Positions 26,043-33,985 of a stretch of DNA of 64,000 nt are shown here, one piece after another. Source of the stretch: an uncultured Mesonia sp. (GTDB lineage: Bacteria > Bacteroidota > Bacteroidia > Flavobacteriales > Flavobacteriaceae); the NCBI GenBank assembly GCA_947494545.1, contig CANLVH010000007.1:124001-188000 (forward strand), read 5' to 3'. The notes under the pieces are model-generated. The model ran no database searches. It saw only the letters and a list, made by a program, of their open reading frames with translations, and was not told the DNA's origin. Position 1 is the first letter of the stretch; each line of letters starts with the position of its first letter. Position numbers and translations under genes: made by a program.

Positions 26043-26651
26043 ATGGATACACAAGTTTTAAACACCGAAATAACAGATGCTTTAAAAAAAAGCATGAGCT
26101 ACGAAGAATTTCAAAATATGGTAACCAAACTTTATGAAGATGGTAAGGTTACCGGCGACGAACAAACCGAAGATTTATTCAATTATACCGAGCTTAACTT
26201 GCGCCGTATAAAGCGTTGGAACAAAACCTTAAAAGTAAACGAGACAGAAAAAGAAGTTTTTGAGAACTATGACAAAGAGGTCTATTGGATTGTTATTGCA
26301 GAAGGTTGGTGCGGCGATGTAGCACACTCTTTGCCGGTTATAAACAAAGCGGCAGAGCTAAACGATAAAATAGATTTACGCATTGTTTTACGCGACCAAA
26401 ATGTATCTTTAATGGATCATTTTTTAACCAACGGCGCGCGCTCTATTCCTAAACTGTTAATGGTAGATAAAGAAACTTTAGAAGTGCTAAATGTTTGGGG
26501 AGAACGCCCGGCACCGGCCAAAAAATTAATAAAAGACTATAAACAAGAACACGGCAAAGTAGACGATTATATTAAAGAAGAACTACAACGTTGGTATAAT
26601 ACAGACAAAGGCCAAACTGCTTTAAAAGAGTTGGCAGGTATGTTATCTTAA
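26043..26651 (+). CDS. Thioredoxin-fold protein with WCGDxA motif
   Basis: This 202-residue cytoplasmic protein (no signal peptide) belongs to the thioredoxin superfamily branch common in Bacteroidota and Firmicutes. The active-site region reads AEGWCGDVAHSLPVI, so only the first cysteine of the CxxC pair is kept. A cis-proline-like site is at GARSIPKLLMVD, and an N-terminal helical domain precedes the fold. With one cysteine it cannot form the usual intramolecular disulfide; a monothiol or binding role is possible. The partner is unknown. Confidence 0.8.
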   Translation: MDTQVLNTEITDALKKSMSYEEFQNMVTKLYEDGKVTGDEQTEDLFNYTELNLRRIKRWNKTLKVNETEKEVFENYDKEVYWIVIAEGWCGDVAHSLPVINKAAELNDKIDLRIVLRDQNVSLMDHFLTNGARSIPKLLMVDKETLEVLNVWGERPAPAKKLIKDYKQEHGKVDDYIKEELQRWYNTDKGQTALKELAGMLS

Positions 26652-26732
26652 GCTGCTATACAAAAGCTGAATAAAACAATATGATAGACGTTTTCCGTAA
26701 AGAAAGCGCTTATTTTTTTGTTTTAAAAAAGC

Positions 26733-27446
26733 TTATTCTTGTTGAGGTTTTGGAGGAAGTTTATCGATAAATTCCTCTAAACTCATAGCATTTTCTATAG
26801 CAAAATCTCCTATTTTGGTTCTTTTCAGGGCAGAAAGGTGTGCACCGCTGTTTAAGGCTTTGCCAAAATCGTGCACTAAGCTTCTTATATACGTTCCTTT
26901 GCTACAAGTAACTTTAAAATCTACTTCAGGCAAAGCTATCCGCGTAAGCGAAAAAGAAGAAATACTAACTTCTCTCGAGTCTATTTTTACCTCTTCACCT
27001 TTTCGGGCGTATTCGTATAAGCGTTTTCCTTCTTTTTTTAAAGCAGAAAATACCGGCGGATATTGTTCTATGGTCCCGGTAAATTGTTTGGTTGCTTCTC
27101 TTAGCTTTTCTTCGGTTAGGTGTTTGGTTTCAAAAGTTTGGTCAATTTCTGTTTCCAAATCGTAAGATGGCGTTGTGGCGCCCAATGTAAAAGTGCCGGT
27201 ATATTCTTTTTCTAAGCCTTGTAATTCGTTTATACGCTTGGTAAATTTTCCTGTGCAAATTAGCAGTAAACCGGTAGCTAACGGATCTAAAGTGCCGGCG
27301 TGACCAACTTTTATTTTTTTTATTCCGTAACTTTTCTTGATAAGCCAACGCACTTTATTTACCAATTGAAAAGAAGTCCATTCTAAGGGTTTTTCGAGTA
27401 ATAAAAGTTGTCCGTTTTTAAAATCGTCTAAGCTAAATTGTTTCAA
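26733..27446 (-). CDS. truB: tRNA pseudouridine(55) synthase
   Basis: This 237-residue enzyme makes pseudouridine 55 in the T-loop of tRNAs. KVGHAGTLDPLATGLLLIC holds the catalytic aspartate, GEKEYTG-like segment LEKEYTGTFTLG and CSKGTYIRSLVHDFG are further TruB motifs. It ends the minus-strand run DUF3098, uppP, truB, starting 31 bases after uppP ends. Length fits the short form without a PUA domain. Confidence 0.95.
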   Translation of the reverse strand: MKQFSLDDFKNGQLLLLEKPLEWTSFQLVNKVRWLIKKSYGIKKIKVGHAGTLDPLATGLLLICTGKFTKRINELQGLEKEYTGTFTLGATTPSYDLETEIDQTFETKHLTEEKLREATKQFTGTIEQYPPVFSALKKEGKRLYEYARKGEEVKIDSREVSISSFSLTRIALPEVDFKVTCSKGTYIRSLVHDFGKALNSGAHLSALKRTKIGDFAIENAMSLEEFIDKLPPKPQQE

Positions 27447-27476
27447 GAAAATGACTTTTAAAAATTAAAATCTAGT

Positions 27477-28262
27477 TTAATAACTCAATGCTATGGCAAT
27501 AATACCAACTACCAAGCAATAAATGGCAAAGTAAGATAATTTGCTTTTTCGCACTAAGGCAATCATCCACGTACAAGCAAAAAGTCCTGCAACAAAGGCG
27601 GCAATAAAACCAACAATGAGTGGTAAACTGTTTCCGCTGTGGGTTAAATCTCCGCTTAAAAAATCTTTTGCAATTTTGCCTAAAATAAGAGGCACTACCA
27701 TAAGGAAAGAAAATCGGGCGGCTTTTGTTTTATCGTTTCCTAACAAAACTGAGGTAGAAATAGTAGCTCCGCTTCTAGAGATTCCCGGCAGCATCGCTAT
27801 TGCTTGCGAAACTCCTATTACAAAAGCATTTTTAAAGCTTACTTTTTTCTGCGTGTTTTTTGCTTTATCTGCCAACCATAATAGGAGCGCGGTAATAATT
27901 AGCATAAAACCAACCAACAAAACGCTGCCACCAAAGAGTTGCTCGAGTTCTTCTTCAAACAACAAGCCAATAATTACAGCAGGAAGCATAGAAACAATTA
28001 TTTTTAGCGAAAATTCTGTTTCTTCATTCCACTTAAATTGCAACAACCCGCGTAAAATTTCCCAAACGTCTTTTCTAAAAACAACCAAGGTGCTCAAGGC
28101 AGTAGCAAAGTGCATCACCACGGTAAAAAGCATAGATTCTTGCGGAATGCTATTATCGCCCAAAATGGCTTTTCCTAATTCTAAATGACCACTGGAAGAT
28201 ACCGGTAGAAATTCTGTTAAGCCTTGTATAATACCAAGAATTAACGCATCTATTACACTCAT
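27477..28262 (-). CDS. uppP: Undecaprenyl-diphosphate phosphatase (BacA type)
   Basis: This 261-residue integral membrane phosphatase recycles undecaprenyl diphosphate, the lipid carrier for peptidoglycan. The two signature loops are present: GLTEFLPVSSSGHLEL (about 15-30) with the catalytic acid and serine, and PGISRSGATIS (about 158-168) with the arginine. Eight or so helices are visible. It overlaps the upstream DUF3098 gene by four bases (ATGA-type coupling). Confidence 0.96.
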   Translation of the reverse strand: MSVIDALILGIIQGLTEFLPVSSSGHLELGKAILGDNSIPQESMLFTVVMHFATALSTLVVFRKDVWEILRGLLQFKWNEETEFSLKIIVSMLPAVIIGLLFEEELEQLFGGSVLLVGFMLIITALLLWLADKAKNTQKKVSFKNAFVIGVSQAIAMLPGISRSGATISTSVLLGNDKTKAARFSFLMVVPLILGKIAKDFLSGDLTHSGNSLPLIVGFIAAFVAGLFACTWMIALVRKSKLSYFAIYCLVVGIIAIALSY

Positions 28263-28537
28263 TTCTGTTTTTTATCCGGATTAAGAAGAATGGCATAAAC
28301 TTCTATGGCAAAACCCAATAAAACCAAAGTTGGTGCCAACCTAATTCTGCGCCAGCTGTAAATCTCGGGATTAAAAACAGCGGGGTCGTCGCTGCCGCCA
28401 CCTGCCATTAAAATAAAGCCCAAAGCAATTACCCCAAGGCCAATGGCCATAACTTGGTAATTTTTCTTCTCGAAAATAAAATAAGGTTTGGTTTTTTCTT
28501 GGGTTTCTATCTTTCGTTTTTTCTCTCCCATAATCAA
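28259..28537 (-). CDS. DUF3098 small membrane protein
   Basis: This 92-residue protein has two membrane segments (about 29-45, VMAIGLGVIALGFILMAGGG, and 68-85, LVLLGFAIEVYAILLN) joined by a GSDDPAVFNPEIYSWRRIRLAP loop diagnostic of DUF3098 in Bacteroidota. The N-terminus is basic. It lies between ftsX and uppP, so a role in cell envelope assembly is a contextual guess. The start codon follows a TACCTTTG element by a few bases, implying a very short leader. Confidence 0.85.
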   Translation of the reverse strand: MIMGEKKRKIETQEKTKPYFIFEKKNYQVMAIGLGVIALGFILMAGGGSDDPAVFNPEIYSWRRIRLAPTLVLLGFAIEVYAILLNPDKKQK

Positions 28538-28545
28538 ATTTTTAG

Positions 28546-28553
28546 CAAAGGTA
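28546..28553 (-). promoter_or_regulatory. Putative -7 promoter element for the DUF3098-uppP-truB run
   Basis: The minus strand reads TACCTTTG, an exact TAnnTTTG match, nine bases before the start codon of the DUF3098 gene. The transcript would be almost leaderless. Confidence 0.4.
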
Positions 28554-28560
28554 GGCTTAT

Positions 28561-29439
28561 TTAATAATAAAGCTCATCGGTTTTAAGGTTTAGGAAACGT
28601 TGTGTGGCAAAGAAAGTACTAAGCCAAGCAATTAGCAAGCCTAAAATAAACACGCCTGCAAACAAACTTCCCAAAATAATTTTATCGGCAAGCAAATGCA
28701 ATTCCGGGAAACCGCGATTTACATAATATAAAACGGCAGCCATCCCAATAAGTGCCAGTATGGCGCCAATCATACCTAATTTAATGTTTTTCCAGATAAA
28801 GGGTCTACGAATAAAGCCTTTTGTTGCGCCCACCATTTGCATGGTTTTTATGGTAAACCGCTTGGCATAAACAGAAAGTCTAATCGAGCTATTTATTAGT
28901 AAAACCGCTATAAAAGTAAATATGCCGCAGATTACCAAAATCCAGAAACTAATGCGTTTTATATTTTCATTTAGTAGAGAAATAAGAGGCTTATCATAAA
29001 TTACTTCATCTACAAAGCTCTTTTCTTGCAGGTCTCGCGATATTTCGGCAATTTTTACTTCCGAAACATAATCGGCGTTAAAAAATACATCTATCGAATT
29101 TTGTAATGGGTTATACCCTAAAAATTCCATAAAGTCTTCCCCAATTTCTTTACTGTGCGCTTTTGCCGCTTCTTCTTTAGAAACAAAATTGGTGCTTTTG
29201 GTATAATCTGCCAAAGCAAGGCTTTTTTCTAACTGGTTTATTTCTACTTCTTTTGCAGTATCTTTTAAGTAAATACTCAAAGCAATTTGCTCTTTAAAAT
29301 GGTCTGCAACTTTTTTGGTGTTAAGCACCAGCAAGCCCAGTAAACCCAACAAAAACAAAACCAAAGCAATACTGATAACTACCGAAAAATAGGAAGAAAT
29401 CAAGCGTCTTTTTTGGTATTTTTCGAACGATGAACTCAT
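28561..29439 (-). CDS. ftsX: Cell division protein FtsX
   Basis: This protein of about 292 residues is the permease-like partner of FtsE and regulates peptidoglycan hydrolases at the septum. It begins MSSSFEKYQKRRLISSYFSVVISIALVLFLLGLLGL. A periplasmic region of about 110 residues follows, then three further helices with the FtsX domain signature RFTIKTMQMVGATKGFIRRPF. An in-frame ATG 29 codons upstream at 29526 would add a hydrophobic stretch foreign to the family, so the start at 29439 is preferred. ftsE is not adjacent, as is usual in this phylum. Confidence 0.93.
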   Translation of the reverse strand: MSSSFEKYQKRRLISSYFSVVISIALVLFLLGLLGLLVLNTKKVADHFKEQIALSIYLKDTAKEVEINQLEKSLALADYTKSTNFVSKEEAAKAHSKEIGEDFMEFLGYNPLQNSIDVFFNADYVSEVKIAEISRDLQEKSFVDEVIYDKPLISLLNENIKRISFWILVICGIFTFIAVLLINSSIRLSVYAKRFTIKTMQMVGATKGFIRRPFIWKNIKLGMIGAILALIGMAAVLYYVNRGFPELHLLADKIILGSLFAGVFILGLLIAWLSTFFATQRFLNLKTDELYY

Positions 29440-29556
29440 ATAAATTTCAAAAGATTTTCTGTAAAAATAATAAAGTAATTGAAACGCTACTATTATAAAC
29501 GCCCGCTTTTTACAATAATTGTTCAATTGCTAGTTGCGAGCAATGCTTGTTTAAGC

Positions 29557-29588
29557 CTTTACGGAAGTTTATCGCAAACTTTACGGAA
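29557..29588 (+). repeat. Tandem pair of the CTTTACGGAA decamer
   Basis: Two exact copies of the decamer, at 29557-29566 and 29579-29588, lie in the same orientation with starts 22 bases apart, about two helical turns. They are members of a family of 21 exact copies in the window. Confidence 0.7.
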
Positions 29589-29735
29589 AAATATTCTAGC
29601 TCTAAACAACTAGAAAAAATGTATTTTTTAAAGCTAAACCAACAAATTGAGAGAAGTAATCTACAGAAAAAAATAAAAAGCAGCAGTTCTTAAACTATTT
29701 GTATGTCTTGGGTTTACTACTTTCAACATTAATAG

Positions 29736-29743
29736 TATTTTTG
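29736..29743 (+). promoter_or_regulatory. Putative -7 promoter element for leuS
   Basis: TATTTTTG matches TAnnTTTG and lies 43 bases before the leuS start. A TTG occurs at 29708-29710, 25 bases further upstream, slightly wider than the usual spacing. Confidence 0.5.
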
Positions 29744-29785
29744 TGCTTAAAAATTCAGCATTTGTAACGCCGAAAACCTAAGAAA

Positions 29786-32700
29786 ATGAGTTATAATTTT
29801 AACGAGATCGAAGCCAAGTGGCAAGCCTATTGGCACAAAAACCAAACGTTTAAAGCCGCTAATTATAGCGATAAAGAAAAATTCTATGTTTTAGATATGT
29901 TTCCTTATCCTTCTGGTGCCGGTTTACACGTTGGCCACCCGTTAGGATATATTGCAAGCGATATTTACGCGCGTTTTAAACGTCATAAAAATTATAATGT
30001 TTTGCATCCACAAGGTTATGATTCTTTTGGTTTGCCGGCAGAGCAATATGCCATTCAAACCGGGCAACATCCTGCCATTACTACAAAAACCAATATAAAA
30101 CGCTACAGAGAACAATTAGATAAAATTGGTTTTTCTTTTGATTGGAGTAGAGAGGTGCGCACCAGCGATCCGGATTATTATAAATGGACGCAATGGATTT
30201 TTATTCAGCTTTTTGAAAGCTGGTACGATTATAACAAAGATAAAGCACGCGGTATAGCAGAACTAAAAGAAATTTTTAACGCGCAAGGCAATACAAATCT
30301 AAACGCTGCTTGTGATGTAGATGTATCTGAATTTACTGCGGAAGATTGGAAAAATTTTTCAGACCAAGAACAACAAGAAATACTATTAAAATATCGTTTA
30401 ACCTACTTAGCCGAAACAGAAGTAAACTGGTGTCCGCAATTAGGAACAGTTTTGGCCAACGATGAGATTGTAAACGGCCTGTCAGAGCGCGGCGGCTATC
30501 CGGTAGTGCGTAAAAAAATGAAACAATGGAATATGCGCATCTCTGCCTATGCAGAGCGTTTATTGCAAGGCTTAGAAAATTTAGATTGGACAGAAAGTTT
30601 AAAAGAAAGTCAGCGCAATTGGATTGGCAAATCTGTTGGAGCGCAAATAGAGTTTCGTGTACTTTCTTCTCAGAATGATTTGAAAAGTAACTCTTCCCAT
30701 CCCCAACCCTTCCCCGAGGGAAGGGAGAACGCGCAAGAACAAGAATATTATAAGCGTTTAACAGCTAACCCTGAAATTGCCGGCGAATTGCTGAATAGAG
30801 CTAAAGAAATGCGCAAGAATCCTACAGAAGCAGAACAAAAAATGTGGGAAGCTTTAAGAGCGAAAAAAATAGATGCTAAGTTCAGAAGACAGCATCCCAT
30901 TGATAATTATATTGTTGATTTTGTTTGTCTTGCTAAAAAATTAATTATTGAAATTGATGGAGAAATTCATCAATTTCAGAAAGAAAAAGATGAGGAGCGT
31001 CAATCAGTTTTAGAGCAAAAATTGGGTTATAAACTTTTGCGGTTTACTAATGATGAGGTAACAAATAGCCTTTCTAAAGTATTAAATGAAATTAAAGCAC
31101 AATTAGAAGTCCTCCCCTCAGGGGAGGATTTAGGAGGGGATGCGTCAAACCACACTACCAAAACCCCAAACCACAAATTTGAAGTTTTTACCACCCGACC
31201 GGATACAATTTACGGCGTAACTTTTATGACCTTGGCGCCGGAGCATGAATTGGTAGATCATATTACCACAAAAGAACAAAAAGAAGCGGTGCAAGCTTAT
31301 AAAGAAAAAACAGCCAAACGCAGTGAGCGCGAGCGTATGGCAGATGTAAAAAGCATTACCGGCGTGTTTACGGGAGCTTATGCAGAGCATCCGTTTACCA
31401 AAGAACCCATTCCTATCTGGATTGGCGACTATGTTTTGGCAAGTTATGGTACCGGAGCGGTAATGGCCGTTCCTTGCGGCGATCAGCGCGATCATGATTT
31501 TGCCAAACATTTTGAAGATAAGCCCGGTATGCCGCCAATAAAAAATATCTTTAAAGATATAGATGTTTCTGAAGCTGCATACAGCGGTAAAGAAAACACC
31601 ATAATCACAAACTCTGATTTTCTAAACGATTTACCTTATAAAAAAGCCTTAAAAAGAGTAATTTTTGAATTGGAAAAAACCGGTCAAGGTAAAGGAAAAA
31701 CCAATTATCGTTTGCGCGATGCTGTTTTTAGTAGACAACGGTATTGGGGCGAGCCATTTCCGGTATATTATGTAGATGGTTTACCACAAATGATTACCGA
31801 AGAAAATTTACCCTTAGAATTACCCGAAATAGAAAAATATTTACCTACAGAAGAAGGCGAACCGCCACTAGGCAGAGCAGATGTTTGGGCTTGGGATAGC
31901 AAAAATAAAAAGGTGGTAAAAAATCATTTAATAGATCACAAAACTATATTTCCGTTGGAGTTAAATACCATGCCGGGTTGGGCAGGTAGCTCTTGGTATT
32001 TTTTCCGTTATATGGAAAAAGAAAAGCGGCAAGATGTTTTCGCTTCCGCGGAAGCGTTAAATTATTGGGAAAACGTAGACTTGTACATAGGAGGAAGCGA
32101 GCATGCCACCGGGCACTTACTTTACGCCCGTTTTTGGACTAAATTTTTAAACGACCGAAATTTTGTGCCCGTACAAGAACCTTTTAAAAAACTAATAAAC
32201 CAAGGCATGATTTTAGGCGAAAGTGCTTTTGTGTATAGATTAGAGGGAGCAAATAAATTTGTTAGCGCTAATAAGATAAAAGACTTGAAAGTACAGCCAA
32301 TTCACGCCGATGTTGCTTTAGTAAACGCTTCTAATGAGTTAGATATAGAAGGTTTTAAAAACTGGCGACCGGAGTTTAAAGACGCAGAATTTATTACCGA
32401 AGAAGACGGAAAATACATTGTAGGCCGCGAGGTAGAAAAAATGTCTAAATCTAAATACAACGTCGTAAACCCTGACGATATTTGTGAAGAATATGGCGCA
32501 GACACTTTACGGATGTACGAAATGTTTTTAGGTCCGTTAGAGCAATCTAAACCTTGGAGTACAGCCGGGCTTAGCGGTGTTTATAATTTCTTAAAAAAAC
32601 TGTGGAAACTTTACCATACAGACGATGAATTTGGGGTTAACGAAGAAAAAGCGAGTAAAGAGTCGTTAAAAACGCTGCATAAAACCATCAAAAAAGTAAC

Positions 32701-33118
32701 CGATGATATTGAAGATTTTAGCTTTAATACTTCTGTTTCTACTTTTATGATATGTGTAAACGAGCTGAGTTCGCAGAAATGCAACAGCAGAGAAGTTTTA
32801 GAACCATTAGCAGTTCTAATTGCGCCTTACGCTCCGCATATTGCCGAAGAACTATGGCAAAAACTAGGGAACAAAGATAGTGTTGCTTTTGCGGCTTACC
32901 CGAAATTTGAAGAAAAACACGTAAAAGAAAGTGCTAAAACCTACCCTATTTCTTTTAATGGTAAAATGCGTTTTACTTTAGATTTAGCTTTAGATTTATC
33001 AAAAGAAGAAATTGGAAAAATTGTAATGGAAGACGAGCGCACGCAAAAACAACTTAATGGCAGAGAGCCTAAAAAAGTAATAATCGTGCCGGGTAAAATT
33101 GTAAATATTGTAGGATAA
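29786..33118 (+). CDS. leuS: Leucine-tRNA ligase with an in-frame DUF559 nuclease insertion
   Basis: This class I synthetase charges tRNA-Leu. The HIGH motif is H48-V-G-H51 and the KMSKS loop is EKMSKSKYN near residues 884-892. The editing domain has TTRPDTIYG (469-477) and YGTGAVMAVPCGDQRDHDFA. The protein is 1110 residues. About 170 of these (295-464) do not belong to LeuS: they fall between the paired strands GAQIEFRV and FEVFTTRPDT, where other LeuS proteins have a turn of a few residues. The insert contains a DUF559 (Vsr-like PD-(D/E)XK) domain with FRRQ (366-369), VDF (D378) and IEIDG (E389, D391). The frame is open through the junctions and both synthetase signatures are intact, so the ligase is probably still active. 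Confidence 0.93.
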   Translation: MSYNFNEIEAKWQAYWHKNQTFKAANYSDKEKFYVLDMFPYPSGAGLHVGHPLGYIASDIYARFKRHKNYNVLHPQGYDSFGLPAEQYAIQTGQHPAITTKTNIKRYREQLDKIGFSFDWSREVRTSDPDYYKWTQWIFIQLFESWYDYNKDKARGIAELKEIFNAQGNTNLNAACDVDVSEFTAEDWKNFSDQEQQEILLKYRLTYLAETEVNWCPQLGTVLANDEIVNGLSERGGYPVVRKKMKQWNMRISAYAERLLQGLENLDWTESLKESQRNWIGKSVGAQIEFRVLSSQNDLKSNSSHPQPFPEGRENAQEQEYYKRLTANPEIAGELLNRAKEMRKNPTEAEQKMWEALRAKKIDAKFRRQHPIDNYIVDFVCLAKKLIIEIDGEIHQFQKEKDEERQSVLEQKLGYKLLRFTNDEVTNSLSKVLNEIKAQLEVLPSGEDLGGDASNHTTKTPNHKFEVFTTRPDTIYGVTFMTLAPEHELVDHITTKEQKEAVQAYKEKTAKRSERERMADVKSITGVFTGAYAEHPFTKEPIPIWIGDYVLASYGTGAVMAVPCGDQRDHDFAKHFEDKPGMPPIKNIFKDIDVSEAAYSGKENTIITNSDFLNDLPYKKALKRVIFELEKTGQGKGKTNYRLRDAVFSRQRYWGEPFPVYYVDGLPQMITEENLPLELPEIEKYLPTEEGEPPLGRADVWAWDSKNKKVVKNHLIDHKTIFPLELNTMPGWAGSSWYFFRYMEKEKRQDVFASAEALNYWENVDLYIGGSEHATGHLLYARFWTKFLNDRNFVPVQEPFKKLINQGMILGESAFVYRLEGANKFVSANKIKDLKVQPIHADVALVNASNELDIEGFKNWRPEFKDAEFITEEDGKYIVGREVEKMSKSKYNVVNPDDICEEYGADTLRMYEMFLGPLEQSKPWSTAGLSGVYNFLKKLWKLYHTDDEFGVNEEKASKESLKTLHKTIKKVTDDIEDFSFNTSVSTFMICVNELSSQKCNSREVLEPLAVLIAPYAPHIAEELWQKLGNKDSVAFAAYPKFEEKHVKESAKTYPISFNGKMRFTLDLALDLSKEEIGKIVMEDERTQKQLNGREPKKVIIVPGKIVNIVG
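30707..30725. repeat. Left-end hairpin of the DUF559 element
   Basis: CCCTTCCC and GGGAAGGG form a perfect 8-base inverted repeat around CGA. It is translated within leuS as the peptide around PFPEGR. Confidence 0.75.
31111..31127. repeat. Right-end hairpin of the DUF559 element
   Basis: CCTCCCC and GGGGAGG form a perfect 7-base inverted repeat around TCA, translated around LPSGED. Loop size and purine/pyrimidine bias match the left-end hairpin. Confidence 0.75.
32041..32056. repeat. 16-base perfect palindrome within leuS
   Basis: CGCTTCCGCGGAAGCG is fully self-complementary and encodes the residues ASAEA in leuS. Its GC content and symmetry stand out in this AT-rich DNA. Confidence 0.6.
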
Positions 33119-33213
33119 ATAAACAAAACGGGCAAGTTGGCAGTTTTTAAACGAATTGGCGGGGTTTTTGCTTAAGATTAATTTCAATTAAAAAAACAAA
33201 ATACTAGAAAAAT

Positions 33214-33906
33214 ATGTTTGGATATTATATACTTATCGGGCTTATAATGTTGGCTAGTTGGTATGTTAGCCATAAACTAAAGACCAAATTCAAAAAATAC
33301 TCAAAAGTTCATTTGCAAAACGGCATGAGCGGAAAAGAAATTGCCGAGCAAATGTTGGCAGATAATGGCATAACAGACGTTAAGGTGATTTCTACTCCGG
33401 GGCAATTAACAGATCATTATCACCCAACCAAAAAAACCATAAACTTAAGCGAGTCTGTTTACAACCAACGAAACGCTGCAGCTGCTGCCGTTGCTGCGCA
33501 CGAATGTGGTCACGCCGTACAGCACGCGCAAGCTTATAGTTGGTTAACAATGCGCAGTACCTTGGTTCCTGTGGTAAGTGTTGCATCTAACCTTAGTCAG
33601 TGGGTAATTATGGGTGGTTTAATTTTAATGGGAATGGTATCTGTAGGTGTCGGACAAATGGTTTTATTGGCCGGCATTGTAATGTTTGGCTTAGGAACTT
33701 TATTTAGCTTTATTACCTTGCCTGTAGAATACGATGCAAGCAACCGCGCATTAGCTTGGCTTAAAGCCGAAAACATTGTAACACCACAAGAATATGAAAG
33801 CTCTGAAGATGCTTTAAAATGGGCTGCCAGAACTTATGTAGTTGCAGCTGTTGGCTCTTTAGCTACCTTATTATACTTTATAGGAATCTTTTTAGGAAGA
33901 GATTAG
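33214..33906 (+). CDS. Membrane zinc metallopeptidase (YugP type)
   Basis: This 230-residue protein has an N-terminal helix and the metal site AAHECGHAVQHA (HExxH, about residues 92-96). Helices at about 118-140 and 148-170 follow, and another lies near the C-terminus. The family is annotated as putative neutral zinc metallopeptidase; substrates are not established. It ends at a bidirectional terminator opposite the saccharopine dehydrogenase-like gene. Confidence 0.9.
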   Translation: MFGYYILIGLIMLASWYVSHKLKTKFKKYSKVHLQNGMSGKEIAEQMLADNGITDVKVISTPGQLTDHYHPTKKTINLSESVYNQRNAAAAAVAAHECGHAVQHAQAYSWLTMRSTLVPVVSVASNLSQWVIMGGLILMGMVSVGVGQMVLLAGIVMFGLGTLFSFITLPVEYDASNRALAWLKAENIVTPQEYESSEDALKWAARTYVVAAVGSLATLLYFIGIFLGRD

Positions 33907-33925
33907 ATAAAATAATTTTAAGAAT

Positions 33926-33967
33926 AAAAAAAGAGCTGTTTCGAGAAACTGAAACAGCTCTTTTTTT
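33926..33967. terminator. Bidirectional intrinsic terminator
   Basis: A 17-base inverted repeat centred on AGAGCTGTTTC and GAAACAGCTCT, with an 8-base loop and A/T runs outside, lies between two convergent genes. Confidence 0.85.
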
Positions 33968-33985
33968 TATAACTGCAAGTTCCTG

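Larger units (their letters stand above)
29440..29785. other. Intergenic region between ftsX and leuS
   Basis: This 346-base AT-rich stretch between divergent genes holds two direct copies of CTTTACGGAA (29557 and 29579, starts 22 bases apart) and a TATTTTTG promoter element 43 bases before leuS. I see no gene or RNA structure in it. Confidence 0.6.
30698..31142 (+). mobile_element. DUF559 endonuclease element inserted in frame in leuS
   Basis: This block of about 445 bases begins CATCCCC (30698-30704) and ends in its inverse complement GGGGATG (31136-31142). Just inside each end lies a perfect GC-rich hairpin: 30707-30725 (8-base arms) and 31111-31127 (7-base arms), each with a 3-base loop. 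Between them is a DUF559 domain, about leuS codons 323-440, starting KRLTANPEIAGELLNRAKEM. Putative catalytic D378, E389 and D391 (leuS numbering) are present. No target duplication is obvious. DUF559 proteins are usually free-standing small nucleases; their occurrence as a compact unit with GC-rich palindromic ends supports a mobile or homing-like element. Exact boundaries are inferred. Confidence 0.65.

Noticed and set aside
26043..26651. Thioredoxin-fold protein as a mutant with a lost active-site cysteine
   Set aside because: WCGDxA is characteristic of a known branch of the superfamily, so the single cysteine is a family trait and not damage.
30650..31180. Intein in leuS
   Set aside because: The insert lacks a nucleophile at its first residue, an HN pair at its end and any Hint-fold motif; the DUF559 signature and hairpin ends fit a nuclease element instead.
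29786..33118. leuS as a pseudogene broken by insertion
   Set aside because: The frame is open across both junctions, HIGH, KMSKS and editing motifs are intact, and the insertion falls in a surface turn.
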